From a virus, in IMG/VR virus record IMGVR_UViG_3300017746_000088, positions 1 through 29,912 of that record: 29,912 nt of DNA, one strand, 5' to 3'. The notes beneath the pieces are model-generated. The model was not told the DNA's origin. It ran no database searches and saw nothing but the letters and a program-made list of their open reading frames with translations. Below are positions 14,630-23,721 of this stretch, piece after piece (positions within the stretch are counted from its first letter, which is position 1; every line of letters begins with the position of its first letter). A program made the translations under genes and the position numbers.

Positions 14630-15569
14630 TCTCTATGCTTTTTAATTTTGATTCAGCCCAAGATTTTGCACTTTTACCTCCCCAAAGTAAATAAGAAATA
14701 TATCCGCAGCTTTCTGTATCGCCTTTTTCGTAATATACTTCTGCTCTGCTTAAATATCTAAACATTCTTTTAATGGTTTCTTTTGATATTGGCTTACCTT
14801 GTGCCAATTGTTGCGCTCTTATCTTACCAACTTGCGTAGCGCATTTATTGCCTACCTTTTCGTTTAACTCAATACCTCTTTTAGCATTATTACTTACTGA
14901 TTTTGGGTAATCATTATAAGATTCCATTTCAGTTTTTTTACCTGTTTTTGTACGGTTATCTTTTTTAATAATTGCTGTAACCTGACCTAACAAATAATTT
15001 GCTTCTTCCTCTTCAATTTCAATTAATTCTTTACTTAATTCATTTGGTTCGTTAGGTCTTTCTAATTTGTCAGCGAAGTAGCCTTCAATACTAAAACCTT
15101 TTACTTTTCCACTTTTTACGTAGTCATTCCAGACATCATCGTTTAAAACCTTCATTGAAAGCATCCAAGTTCCAATAGGTACATCTAAATCGTAGAACCT
15201 TGTTTTATCCTTCTCGTCTTCTACAATCCAACTTTCAACAGCAGTTAGTCCTGTTAGTGGTACGTTGTGTTCTAGTGTTGAGTTGTTTTGATTGCCACGT
15301 ATAAAGAACAATTCAGATGCCTTACGTACCGTATCTTTTGAAAAGTATATGTAATACTCGTTTTCGTCATTACGTCTGTATATAGGCTTATTAGGAATCA
15401 AAGCTGCACCCATTAGAATACGCTTCTCTTTGTTCACTTCTGCAAACTTAAACTCTTGGTTTTTCAATGCAATGAAGTCGCTTTCAATTGCAGGGGATTC
15501 TACGATTGATACAGCTTCTATTCCAGAAACCTCATCCTCTTCATCTATAAATAATTCTATTATGTCCAT
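14622..15569 (-). CDS. Prohead protease (XkdF-like) fused to a C-terminal phage domain
   Basis: 315 residues. Residues 15-30 (VSGIEAVSIVESPAIESD) and the body (LMGAALIPNKPIYRR, STLEHNVPLTGLTAVES, DVWNDYVKSGKVKGFSIEGY) match the XkdF-like prohead protease type of Bacteroidota phages, in which a conserved H and S are candidate catalytic residues (H and S in those two motifs). It would process the scaffold and capsid. After a linker a separate domain of about 90 residues follows (DYPKSVSNNAKRGIELNEKV, then RAQQLAQGKPISKETIKRMF and CGYISYLLWGGKSAKSWAES). This is found on many marine phage structural proteins, sometimes alone. Its function is not known. Confidence 0.75.
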   Translation of the reverse strand: MDIIELFIDEEDEVSGIEAVSIVESPAIESDFIALKNQEFKFAEVNKEKRILMGAALIPNKPIYRRNDENEYYIYFSKDTVRKASELFFIRGNQNNSTLEHNVPLTGLTAVESWIVEDEKDKTRFYDLDVPIGTWMLSMKVLNDDVWNDYVKSGKVKGFSIEGYFADKLERPNEPNELSKELIEIEEEEANYLLGQVTAIIKKDNRTKTGKKTEMESYNDYPKSVSNNAKRGIELNEKVGNKCATQVGKIRAQQLAQGKPISKETIKRMFRYLSRAEVYYEKGDTESCGYISYLLWGGKSAKSWAESKLKSIENE

Positions 15570-15598
15570 ATTAATACAATATCTTTTTAGTGTTTTTG

Positions 15599-17176
15599 TT
15601 ATCCTATTGAAGCACTTTCTACAATGTTTCTATCTAGTGCTTGTGCATCACTTACTTCATTAGACACTACATAGGCTTTTACAGGCTGTTTCTCATCTTG
15701 CCCTATAGATTGTGCTAACTGGTTTGTTTCGCTCGCTCCTACGACGTTAAACGCAGGTGGTGATGATGGTACTGTTGCTCTTGATGGCGTAGAAATACTT
15801 GGACTAGCGCCTCCGCCTTTTCCTCCAGGTGTTTTAACAGACGTTATTTGTTTAACAGTTGCAATACCCGAAGCGATTGCTGCTGCCGCAGCTATACCTC
15901 CTAAAACAGGACCTACTATTGGAATACCAGCTAACGAACTAAATGCAGATTGTGCGCCTTTATAAGTCTCAATGGTTGTTTGTGCTATTGCTGCCGCCTT
16001 ACCCGCCGAACTACTCTCCCCTAAAAGCCCCGCAAGGTTGCCTAAAGTTTCAGAAGCAACTGATAATTTTTCGTTAGATGTAAGTTTGTCTATTTTTATC
16101 TCATCTTTTGCAGCCCTTTTCTTTAAATCCGAAGTTATATTCCCTGTTTTTATTATAGCTTCTTCCTGTTTACCTACACTTTTAATTAGTATCTCATCTA
16201 ATGTATCTCTTTGAGTTTGGAAATTATCAATCTCTGCTTGTCTTTGGTCTACTAAAGCCTTGTGTGCAGCCTTCTCTTCATTGATAGCACCTATAATTTG
16301 GCTAGTAACTTCTTTCTGTTTTGTTAATCTTGCAGTATCAAGGTTTATTAATTCCGCTTTTAACGTTGCTTCTTCTGCTAAATCTTCTGCAGAGCTTTCA
16401 CTTAAAGAGTTTTCTTGTTGTTTAATTTCAAGTCTAATCCTAGCGGCTTCAATTTCTTTATCTGTTATCTCTTCTTCAAGTCTACCAGCTTCTTTTAGGA
16501 AAGCAATTCTTTGTGTAGCGGTGTAGGTTTCTCTATCTGCTGCCTTCTCTAAAAGGTCTGCTCTTTTTCTATTTGCTTCTGCCCTATCTACCGTTAGTTG
16601 TCTTTCAATCTTAGTAAGCTCCGCTTGTTTATCTGCCAACTCCCCTTGTAGTGCTATTTCTTTTTTGGTTTCTTCTCCAAAGTTTTTCATTCTATTTGTA
16701 GCCTCTTCAAATGATTTGGCTGCATCATCAAGATTCCCACTTAAAAGAGAAAATACGCTTTGGCTTAAACTATAAAGTATATCAGTTACATTACCTGCAA
16801 CTACTCCTATTTGAGAAAGTACCTTATTAAGTTTGTTAGCACCTTCTTCACTATTACCAAAGTTAGCGGCTAATGCACCAACAGCTACAACAAACGCACC
16901 TATCCCAGTTGCAATAAAAGCAACCTTCATAGCCTTTAAACTTACGTTCCCTGTTCTAATGGCTTTGGTCATTTTCATAAAACCAGTATAACCACCGCCT
17001 GTAACTTTATCTATTGCAGTACCGAAAGCACCCATTTCTTTTTGAGTTTCCTTTGAGGTGTCACCAATATCTTCAACGCTTTTATCTACTTTTTGCAAAC
17101 CCTTATCTAGACCTTTTAAGTCTTTTTCGGCTTTGCCAGCATTTACTTCTATTTCAATAGTTTTTACAGTTGACAT
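15599..17176 (-). CDS. Tail tape measure protein
   Basis: 525 residues. The N-terminal half has long amphipathic helices (AEKDLKGLDKGLQKVDKSVE). A hydrophobic stretch at about 85-106 (VAFIATGIGAFVVAVGALAA) is followed by a long coiled coil at about 165-340 and a second hydrophobic block at 417-442 (GIPIVGPVLGGIAAAAAIAS). The end VKAYVVSNEVSDAQALDRNI is a close I have seen in tape measures of Bacteroidota phages. It sets tail length. By the usual 0.15 nm per residue this predicts a tail of roughly 80 nm, a rule-of-thumb estimate only. Confidence 0.8.
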   Translation of the reverse strand: MSTVKTIEIEVNAGKAEKDLKGLDKGLQKVDKSVEDIGDTSKETQKEMGAFGTAIDKVTGGGYTGFMKMTKAIRTGNVSLKAMKVAFIATGIGAFVVAVGALAANFGNSEEGANKLNKVLSQIGVVAGNVTDILYSLSQSVFSLLSGNLDDAAKSFEEATNRMKNFGEETKKEIALQGELADKQAELTKIERQLTVDRAEANRKRADLLEKAADRETYTATQRIAFLKEAGRLEEEITDKEIEAARIRLEIKQQENSLSESSAEDLAEEATLKAELINLDTARLTKQKEVTSQIIGAINEEKAAHKALVDQRQAEIDNFQTQRDTLDEILIKSVGKQEEAIIKTGNITSDLKKRAAKDEIKIDKLTSNEKLSVASETLGNLAGLLGESSSAGKAAAIAQTTIETYKGAQSAFSSLAGIPIVGPVLGGIAAAAAIASGIATVKQITSVKTPGGKGGGASPSISTPSRATVPSSPPAFNVVGASETNQLAQSIGQDEKQPVKAYVVSNEVSDAQALDRNIVESASIG

Positions 17177-17313
17177 AGTTCTAGTTTTAAAATTTTATAT
17201 CCTTCTTTGAATGTTTCGGGTAGTTTGTTTTTGCCTAATGCAATGTGAGTTAATTTCCCTATTTGCTTTTCCCTCTTTGCTATCTCTAGCATTTGTAAAA
17301 TATTTTCTATCAT
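17164..17313 (-). CDS. Small helical protein upstream of tape measure
   Basis: 49 residues, MIENILQMLEIAKREKQIGK at the start, lysine-rich and helical, with one Cys near the end. It starts 3 bases after the stop of the large tail protein and overlaps the tape measure start by 13 bases, so the packing supports a coding gene. A chaperone-like role next to the tape measure is possible but unproven. Confidence 0.5.
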   Translation of the reverse strand: MIENILQMLEIAKREKQIGKLTHIALGKNKLPETFKEGYKILKLELCQL

Positions 17314-17315
17314 TT

Positions 17316-19457
17316 TTATATAGTTCTTATGCCATTATCAGCGGTTACCAATGTAGTGTCTACTGTTACCGTAGAGTTGTCAATCGTTTCTGCTTCATCT
17401 CTTATATTATCATTTGCCGTAGCCGTAAAGTCTAAGGTTTCGTTTATTAACTCAAAAGAAGATAGTCCGTTTTGAAAATTGGTTGTTACTGAGTTTATTT
17501 TATATAGATTATCAAACACTATTATCTTATCCTCAAGACCTAGCTTAGAAATTACAGACATTGGAACGTAAGCCCTAAACTTACTTAACCTTCTTGATTG
17601 ACTAAAAGCACCTTTAATGTAAGTATCGTAATGCGTTTTATATAAAGACTTATCAAAATTGGTTGCAGTCCATTCGCTTTTTTCAGAACCAAAGTTTATA
17701 GTTTCGGAATCTTGTTCAACATCTACAGAATTTGATGGGACGTGGTATTGTGGTATTGATGTAACCGAACCGCCTGCCGTTTCTAAAAAAGATATAGGGT
17801 TTCCGTTTTGTATTTTATTTGTATAAAATATAAAGGGCTTGCCTATGTATGGTTCAGATTTTGAATCAACTGAATATCCCCATTGTATTGAAGTGTTTAC
17901 CTGTCCGCTATTTTTTATCCTTTCAAACTTTATGTTTTCAAACGGAAGCTGTACCGTGTATGTACTACCTTTAGATATGCCAGGGTTTTCATAAGCTAAA
18001 CCGCCCCAAGTATTTTCGAAGCTAAACTTATGATTGTAGGCTAATAATGTTTTCGGTTCTTGATATTTAAAATTTATTAAGTTAAACGGTAAAACTGAAT
18101 TTACTTCAGATGTCCCCTTGTCTAAGTATTTTGTAATATCAAAAGTATTTGTACTACTTGCGTAAAAGTCATCTAATGGTAAAACCTTTATAACGTCTCC
18201 GTCGTAAAATGAAGTGAGATTAAACATTTTAAAAATACCTGTAAGAAAGTCCATTACCTTAATTTCAGGCATTTCGTTCAATAAAGAAAACCAGTAAATA
18301 TTGTTTGTAGTTATTTGTGCCGTTGCAGAAGATGTTCCGCTTCTATTACTTGCTACATCTCTAACAATAAAATTAATGTCAAAAATAGCCGTGTCAGATG
18401 TTATTATAAAAACTTTTAACTGGTTTGAAGCTCCAAACGGTTGAGAAAAAAGTTCGTAGTTATCGTTAAAAGATATAGGTGTTGAGCTTCCTACGTGTTC
18501 AGAATTATGTACTACTTCCTGTCCATCTTGTACTACAACTTCGTATTCAACACTTGAAGCCGTTGAAACTGAAATTTCAATAAATCTATTAATCCCTTCA
18601 TCAACAGTTTGATTGATAAAACCGTAATAGCTAAATCTTCCGCCATTAATACCAGATACAATATTCCCCCAATTTGTAGCTGACTTTCTATTGATATAAT
18701 CATCTGATAAAAGACTACCCTTTTTTCTATGCAGCCAAATATATAGCTTGGTTAGTTTATCGTTACTGTTATTTATAAAGTCATCACTAAACTGGATATG
18801 GTATTTACCTTCAATCGCTCGTATTAATGCGTAGATACTTATAGCAGGTTTTAATTGGTCATAAATCAAGCCCTTTGATTCAGTACCTACCGCTAGGTTA
18901 AACGTCCCTTCTGTGTCCTGAGATGAATCGTAATATAGTCTGTCGGTATGGGTTATCAATGGAGCAACTAAACCCCTTGAAACCGTTTCCGTTCCTATAA
19001 ATATATCCTTTCCTTGTTGTAATAATGTAGATACTTCGGCGGGTGTATATTCGAAAGCAACATTTGCGAGCGTTTCTAATGAACTTAAATCGTCATCTTT
19101 GAATGTGTCTTTTAACGAAGTCATATTTCCAAAGAAGGTAAGTCTATAATTTACAGGCTTATTATCTTGCATCTGGACACCCTCCAGTTTTATATTTCCA
19201 ATCTTAAAAGGAGTATAGTTTAATTCTAATGTAGCTGGTTTTTTACTTCTTGCATCAAACCCCTTTATATTGAAGTTATAGAAGTGCTTAAATATCTTGT
19301 TGTTGACCGTAGAAGCTGGAACGTTGAAAGTCCTAGTATAATCAGTAAAGACTTTCTCTAAGTCCTGTACATCCTTAATACTTTGTTTAAGTACTACGCT
19401 TTCATTATCGTGTAGCTCTACTTGTTGCCCTTCTATATATAATTGTAATGAAATCAT
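17316..19457 (-). CDS. Large tail/baseplate protein
   Basis: 713 residues, beta-rich throughout, starting MISLQLYIEGQQVELHDNES with an FTDYTRTFNVPAS motif. The tail-hub-like region has ALIRAIEGKYHIQFSDDFIN around residue 210. The C-terminal portion includes SQSRRLSKFRAYVPMSVISK and ends in a Thr/Asp-rich stretch. I recognise the N-terminal motif as recurrent in Bacteroidota phage tail modules. A distal tail or tail-associated (baseplate hub) role fits its place just before the tape measure. Not proven. Confidence 0.65.
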   Translation of the reverse strand: MISLQLYIEGQQVELHDNESVVLKQSIKDVQDLEKVFTDYTRTFNVPASTVNNKIFKHFYNFNIKGFDARSKKPATLELNYTPFKIGNIKLEGVQMQDNKPVNYRLTFFGNMTSLKDTFKDDDLSSLETLANVAFEYTPAEVSTLLQQGKDIFIGTETVSRGLVAPLITHTDRLYYDSSQDTEGTFNLAVGTESKGLIYDQLKPAISIYALIRAIEGKYHIQFSDDFINNSNDKLTKLYIWLHRKKGSLLSDDYINRKSATNWGNIVSGINGGRFSYYGFINQTVDEGINRFIEISVSTASSVEYEVVVQDGQEVVHNSEHVGSSTPISFNDNYELFSQPFGASNQLKVFIITSDTAIFDINFIVRDVASNRSGTSSATAQITTNNIYWFSLLNEMPEIKVMDFLTGIFKMFNLTSFYDGDVIKVLPLDDFYASSTNTFDITKYLDKGTSEVNSVLPFNLINFKYQEPKTLLAYNHKFSFENTWGGLAYENPGISKGSTYTVQLPFENIKFERIKNSGQVNTSIQWGYSVDSKSEPYIGKPFIFYTNKIQNGNPISFLETAGGSVTSIPQYHVPSNSVDVEQDSETINFGSEKSEWTATNFDKSLYKTHYDTYIKGAFSQSRRLSKFRAYVPMSVISKLGLEDKIIVFDNLYKINSVTTNFQNGLSSFELINETLDFTATANDNIRDEAETIDNSTVTVDTTLVTADNGIRTI

Positions 19458-20446
19458 TAACGTACATTATTTATCTTGTTAAATGCAAACTCAAATCCTA
19501 CTGTGTAATCAATTAACTTATCGTTTAAAACGTTTTTAAGGGTCATATCCTTACTTGAAACAATAACGGGTAGTGTTTTACCCTCCCATCTAATCCAAGC
19601 GTTCTCAGATAAGAACAGTTCTTCTAAAGCACTATTGAAATCTTCCTTTACATAACCAGTGTTTAAAGTAATTTTAGTAGAACCATTTACATTATACCTT
19701 TGCTTTTGCCCTTCGTTAGTTCCGTAAGTAAGAGTATTGGTATCTATTGTGTTTCTTTTATACGTCTCATCCTTTACGTTGAAGCTTTCGGTTGTCTTTT
19801 TAAAGAAATATATATCCTGGTATGTACCTAACTTGTTTACAAACGTTACTTTGTGTGGTGTAAACTTCGGCTCGCATACATTATTAACCGTTACAGTCTT
19901 TAAAAGTGTGCTATCATCGGTTGCATAAATCTCAACAGAACTAGAATCTGCTGGTATTGTTAGATACTGAATCTTTTGGTTAGAGTTTCCGCTGTCAGTT
20001 ATTTCAGTAGTAACCGTATCAATAACAACCCTACCAACACCCTCAGCAAATATTGGAAGCTTACCCGCCGTTCCTTCTGGTAGATACATATTAAGACTGG
20101 TCTGCAAAAGGTCAGTACTTAACGCTGGATTTATTTCTTCTTGAAAGTCTCCATATCCATCAAAAGCCAAATAAGTAAAAGTTTGCGTTCCGTTTGATTC
20201 ATATATTGCTTCAGTTACATCGTCATAATAATCTACAACCGCAGAAACCCAAACAGTATTACATAAATAGTCATTATCAAAAGATGTCACTAGATAATCT
20301 TTGACAAGCTGACCAACCTCTAGAACAATGTTATTTTGTGAGGATATTCTATCTTTGCTTATTTCGTACTTTAAATCTCCATTTGAAAAACTTCCCGAAG
20401 TTCCAGAATATACATATAATTTTAAATCTACTTTTTGTAAAGCCAT
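19457..20446 (-). CDS. Tail protein, beta-rich
   Basis: 329 residues. It opens MALQKVDLKLYVYSGTSGSF and runs as alternating strands with VLEVGQLVKDYLVTSFDNDY and a late FVNKLGTYQDIYFFKKTTES. It shares a base with the start of the 713-residue tail protein, which points to strict co-translation. Size and fold character fit a distal tail or baseplate component. No exact family. Confidence 0.6.
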   Translation of the reverse strand: MALQKVDLKLYVYSGTSGSFSNGDLKYEISKDRISSQNNIVLEVGQLVKDYLVTSFDNDYLCNTVWVSAVVDYYDDVTEAIYESNGTQTFTYLAFDGYGDFQEEINPALSTDLLQTSLNMYLPEGTAGKLPIFAEGVGRVVIDTVTTEITDSGNSNQKIQYLTIPADSSSVEIYATDDSTLLKTVTVNNVCEPKFTPHKVTFVNKLGTYQDIYFFKKTTESFNVKDETYKRNTIDTNTLTYGTNEGQKQRYNVNGSTKITLNTGYVKEDFNSALEELFLSENAWIRWEGKTLPVIVSSKDMTLKNVLNDKLIDYTVGFEFAFNKINNVR

Positions 20447-20458
20447 TTTTTCTTTTTA

Positions 20459-21958
20459 TTAAATATTACCCCCGCCTGTGCTGCAATTCCAAATAAGAGA
20501 ATTTTGAACTATTCCAAAACTGTCTATTTGTATTGCGTAAAATTGGTATTGAGCATCTCCTGTTGTTTGGGTTGTTGTTATTACATACCATTTACCGCCT
20601 CCAAATACTGCTGTACTACCGTAGCACATTCTATTACCAAGTTGATAACGTGCAGCTGAAGCAGATGATGCATTCGTAGATACTTCATTGCTAGTCTGCC
20701 AATATCTACCAGCTTCCCTTTCCGAGCATATATCGTCTATTGAATTGTAGCCTTGACTCAAAAACACAGTTACAGTTCCGCAATCTAATTGTTTTGCAGG
20801 TTGCGTTATATCAACATCGCAGGTTATATTTGCACCTCCTGAATTACTAAACCCAGTTGCAGGTGGTTCTATTGTAAAGGTTATTGTTCTAGGTGTATCT
20901 AAGAGAACTTCTGGAAATGATTGAGGTGTCCAACTTATAAGCGTTCCTAGTGTTAAACTTGGCGCAGCAATGTTTCCACTATCCGATATAAAGGTTCCTG
21001 TAATTTGAGCATCAGCACAAGTAAAAGGTAGAAGTGTTGCGGTTGCAGGTTGTAAATATGTCACATTGCAATCAAAAGTCCCAGGATAGTTTGTATATCC
21101 AATGGGAATATTAAACCTATAAGTCAATACTATATTTCTATCTGAACCTGTATTGTTTGCACCCACATTTAAACTTGTAGTTATATCAGTAGAACCATAA
21201 AGAAGTTTGTTTAATTGAAGACCACCATTCCCCCAAGTGGATTTATGTACTTTTCCATTTTGTTCTATGTTTCCAGTTGTTTCGTCTATGTCTGCATCAT
21301 CACAATCAAAGGCAACGCATCCTGAAGTATTAAAAGAAAAACTATTTGAAACCGCAGAACAACTACCCGAAGTGTTTATTGCTTTAAATTGAAATACAGC
21401 ACTTACGCAAGGTGTAGAAGATTGTATCGTGCATACAGTACTAGACCCTGTACCTGAAATGACAGCCGTTACAGAACCGCTTCCACTTACCCTTGAAACT
21501 TGATAACTTGCAATAGACTCAGTACCTGCTGTAAAATAAGAATCCACATCTATTAACTGTTCTAGCGATGGGGCTATGTTTGAAAGGTTTGGTACTGTGC
21601 TTGAAAATATAGGGCAAGTAAGATTTATAGAAGGGTCTTCTTGTGCGGTCTGAAATGGCTGGTCGAACGTTTGAACACAATCAATAGTAGCATCGTTAGA
21701 GTTAGTGTAAGCCGAAGGTATCGCAATAGTATAAGTTACGCTTCTTGATATTGTGCTTGTTCCAGTATTTGCAGCAAAACTATAATCCGTCTGGTCTAAT
21801 ATAGAACCATTTCTAATGTTAGGGTTATTTATTACACCACTACTATCTACCGAGAAGTTTGTAAGTCCAGCAGTTGTACATGTAAAAATACCCAGCGCTT
21901 GAGTTGGTTCTGTAAATTGTAGAAAATATGGACTTCTAACGTTTATCTTTGTACTCAT
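20459..21958 (-). CDS. Repeat-containing beta-sandwich tail protein
   Basis: 499 residues, rich in Thr, Ser and Asn. Three related units are visible at about 72-102, 275-304 and 357-388. Each has a strand (TYTIAIP / TYRFNIP / TFTIEPP), then a TN or SNSGG turn, and a Cys-containing strand ending in QP or QPA. This suggests three Ig-like domains with a conserved cysteine. A non-repeated C-terminal domain (from about 392) has DDICSEREAGRYW and RMCYGSTAVFGGGKWYV. Probably a virion surface protein of the tail. It overlaps its upstream neighbour by one base. Confidence 0.6.
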   Translation of the reverse strand: MSTKINVRSPYFLQFTEPTQALGIFTCTTAGLTNFSVDSSGVINNPNIRNGSILDQTDYSFAANTGTSTISRSVTYTIAIPSAYTNSNDATIDCVQTFDQPFQTAQEDPSINLTCPIFSSTVPNLSNIAPSLEQLIDVDSYFTAGTESIASYQVSRVSGSGSVTAVISGTGSSTVCTIQSSTPCVSAVFQFKAINTSGSCSAVSNSFSFNTSGCVAFDCDDADIDETTGNIEQNGKVHKSTWGNGGLQLNKLLYGSTDITTSLNVGANNTGSDRNIVLTYRFNIPIGYTNYPGTFDCNVTYLQPATATLLPFTCADAQITGTFISDSGNIAAPSLTLGTLISWTPQSFPEVLLDTPRTITFTIEPPATGFSNSGGANITCDVDITQPAKQLDCGTVTVFLSQGYNSIDDICSEREAGRYWQTSNEVSTNASSASAARYQLGNRMCYGSTAVFGGGKWYVITTTQTTGDAQYQFYAIQIDSFGIVQNSLIWNCSTGGGNI

Positions 21959-22464
21959 TATTTTTTATTTAGTGTAAATTGTAAAAACTCTTCTACGTCT
22001 AATCCGTATGCTTCTAATAGTTCATCTGGTAGTTTCTTAAAACCTTGTTCAAATGGTTTAGTAAAAAATAAGCTAGGCTTTAAACCTTTCTTCTGTATGC
22101 TTCTTGCAATTAAGAAACCTAACGTTGTATATCCACCTTTTTGAAATCTACCCTTTGAGTCTCTTAATTTAAGACCCTTTGCTTTTGCCCAATCGGCTAA
22201 CGGTTTAATAGGTGGCATTTTACTTTTATAGCTATAAGGAGTATCGTACTTCTTTTCAGTTCCGCTTACACCTTTATCTTGAAAATTACCATAACCTAAA
22301 TCCCAGCTTAGTTTAAACGAATTAGGGCTAACCGTTAAAACACCATCCAACTTCTTATAGAGTCCCTTAGAAACGTTCTTTTTACCCTTGGTTAATCTAC
22401 TACGTGATTGTTGAGCAACAAACTTCCTGAACTTCTCTAAAGATTCTTTGGTGTTGGTTAGCAT
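21958..22464 (-). CDS. Tail completion protein (HK97 gp10-like, putative)
   Basis: 168 residues, strongly basic. GNFQDKGVSGTEKKYDTPYS followed by PPIKPLADWAKAKGLKLRD and GFLIARSIQKKGLKPSLFFT is the order seen in gp10-like tail/head-completion proteins: basic N-terminal helix, aromatic/FQ(D/E)xG motif, then RP.F-type end. It would close the head-tail junction. It overlaps the gene before it by 7 bases. Confidence 0.65.
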   Translation of the reverse strand: MLTNTKESLEKFRKFVAQQSRSRLTKGKKNVSKGLYKKLDGVLTVSPNSFKLSWDLGYGNFQDKGVSGTEKKYDTPYSYKSKMPPIKPLADWAKAKGLKLRDSKGRFQKGGYTTLGFLIARSIQKKGLKPSLFFTKPFEQGFKKLPDELLEAYGLDVEEFLQFTLNKK

Positions 22465-22913
22465 ACTGTCATATCGTTTTTAACTAATACGTCAAATGTT
22501 GCTGCCCATCCTGCTAACTTGTTTTCGAATCTATCTACAAACGGCTCACACCCTACAGCCCCATCAACTTGGAATAGGTCAGTATATAACTCTCCTCTTT
22601 GTAGTATTGATACAACCCTATTAATAACCTCTAACTGCGTGTTTAAAACATCCTGCTCATTATCATTACCTACAAATATATCTGTAACCTCATCCTTTGA
22701 TTCATCTACAATATCCATTGCTAGGATGCTAATGTTAAACGTCATTGTATTGGATGCTACATTGCAGTTGTTTACTATTATGTGAGATAAAGGAAAGATG
22801 GTCTGTTTATTTAAATCAACATCATCTAAGCTACCATAAGAAACCGTATTAACAAAAGGCTCTGCATTAAGTGCATCCTTTATTTTTTTCGTTACGTTGT
22901 AAAATCCTGTCAT
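22458..22913 (-). CDS. Tail terminator-like protein (putative)
   Basis: 151 residues. An N-terminal helix (NVTKKIKDALNAEPFVNTVS) is followed by strands (SHIIVNNCNVASNTMTFNIS, then ISILAMDIVD) and a helix, ending in strands with LAGWAATFDVLVKNDM. This helix-strand order and length match tail terminator proteins (lambda gpU type). The neighbouring gp10-like gene supports it. Its start overlaps the end of the frameshifted chaperone product by 4 bases. Confidence 0.5.
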   Translation of the reverse strand: MTGFYNVTKKIKDALNAEPFVNTVSYGSLDDVDLNKQTIFPLSHIIVNNCNVASNTMTFNISILAMDIVDESKDEVTDIFVGNDNEQDVLNTQLEVINRVVSILQRGELYTDLFQVDGAVGCEPFVDRFENKLAGWAATFDVLVKNDMTVC

Positions 22914-23652
22914 CTGTTCTTAATTAGTTTTGCTTCTAGTTGGTTCTTTTCTTTTTCAAATGCTAAAAACATAAAGCACTCGTGAAAGTTTAATTTAGTA
23001 ATATATTCAAATCGTCTAACATCTCCTTTAGAGAGTCCATAGAGTGATTGATACCACCCCCATTTTTTGCCAAAGTTTGTAGCTGCTCCGTAGTCAGTTC
23101 CTTCGGTATTTCCTGATTCAAATAACTCAGGGTAGTTTTCAGTAGTTCGTTGTTTAAATTGTAAAAAAAAAACATACAACCCATTACTACATCCAAAGGC
23201 ATTTGCTTCATTAGGTCAGCACGTTCTAAACCATCGTACTCTTCTATCTGGTATCTGTCTCCTTTTTGTAATGTGATAGGTCTATAAAGAACTGCCATAG
23301 CTTTGTGCATCATATCCCAATCAGTAAAGTTCTCGTCTAAATCAATATACTCTCCTAGTGTCATATCATCTAAGACAGGAACAAAACCGTACTCAACACC
23401 CTTCATTTTAAACGTAGGTATTAAGTCTTGCTTTAATTCAAAGAGTTTGTTTATGTCGTTTAGTATCTCTTGTACGTAGATGTATTTAATCTTAGCTATA
23501 TCCTTTAGATTAAGGTTGCAGAACAACTCAACAGTCTTATGCATTAAGAAGCTGCTCTCTTGATTCTCATCTGTATTTAACTTAGCAAACTTTTGGTATT
23601 GCTCTAGTGTTATTTCAGATAAACTACTTGGTATTTGTATTTCTACTTTCAT
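22910..23652 (-). CDS. Tail assembly chaperone, -1 frameshift fusion product (gpGT-like)
   Basis: A -1 slip at the T10 run (23172-23163) would join the first 163 codons of the chaperone to 84 codons in the -1 frame, ending in TGA at 22912-22910. The fusion is about 247 residues. The shifted frame reads GAATNFGKKWGWYQSLYGLS and FHECFMFLAFEKEKNQLEAK, which looks like a genuine conserved T domain rather than noise. No well-placed start codon with a proper context precedes it. Nearly all siphophages make their tail chaperone pair this way. Slippage is inferred from sequence. Confidence 0.7.
22990..23652 (-). CDS. Tail assembly chaperone, unshifted product
   Basis: 220 residues, MKVEIQIPSSLSEITLEQYQ at the start, an acidic helical protein. 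The body has GVEYGFVPVLDDMTLGEYID and then DLMKQMPLDVVMGCMFFFYN at the shift site. It is the short form of a gpG-like chaperone that coats the tape measure during tail assembly. Residues after the slip point (about 164-220) are still protein-like in this frame, so both frames appear to be in use over about 175 bases. It is the first gene after the terminator at 23694-23721. Confidence 0.7.
   Translation of the reverse strand: MKVEIQIPSSLSEITLEQYQKFAKLNTDENQESSFLMHKTVELFCNLNLKDIAKIKYIYVQEILNDINKLFELKQDLIPTFKMKGVEYGFVPVLDDMTLGEYIDLDENFTDWDMMHKAMAVLYRPITLQKGDRYQIEEYDGLERADLMKQMPLDVVMGCMFFFYNLNNELLKTTLSYLNQEIPKELTTEQLQTLAKNGGGINHSMDSLKEMLDDLNILLN
23162..23175 (-). promoter_or_regulatory. Programmed -1 ribosomal frameshift slippery site
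   Basis: Minus strand reads ATG TTT TTT TTT TAC in the zero frame: ten consecutive T at 23172-23163. Slippage by -1 on TTT-TTT keeps perfect pairing in both sites and enters the frame that reads TTA CAA TTT AAA. A weak stem (CCTGA/TCAGG) lies about 35 bases further on and is too distant to count as a standard stimulator. Confidence 0.65.
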
Positions 23653-23693
23653 ATATTATAACAATAATAAAACCTTTGTTTTGTATAAATAGA

Positions 23694-23721
23694 AAAGGGG
23701 CTACATCTCTGCAACCCCTTT
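23694..23721 (-). terminator. Rho-independent terminator before the tail module
   Basis: Minus strand: 7-bp stem AAAGGGG/CCCCTTT with a 14-base loop, followed by TCTATTTAT. It separates the small-gene group (24476-23781) from the tail module, which therefore needs a promoter that I could not find or read-through. Confidence 0.65.
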
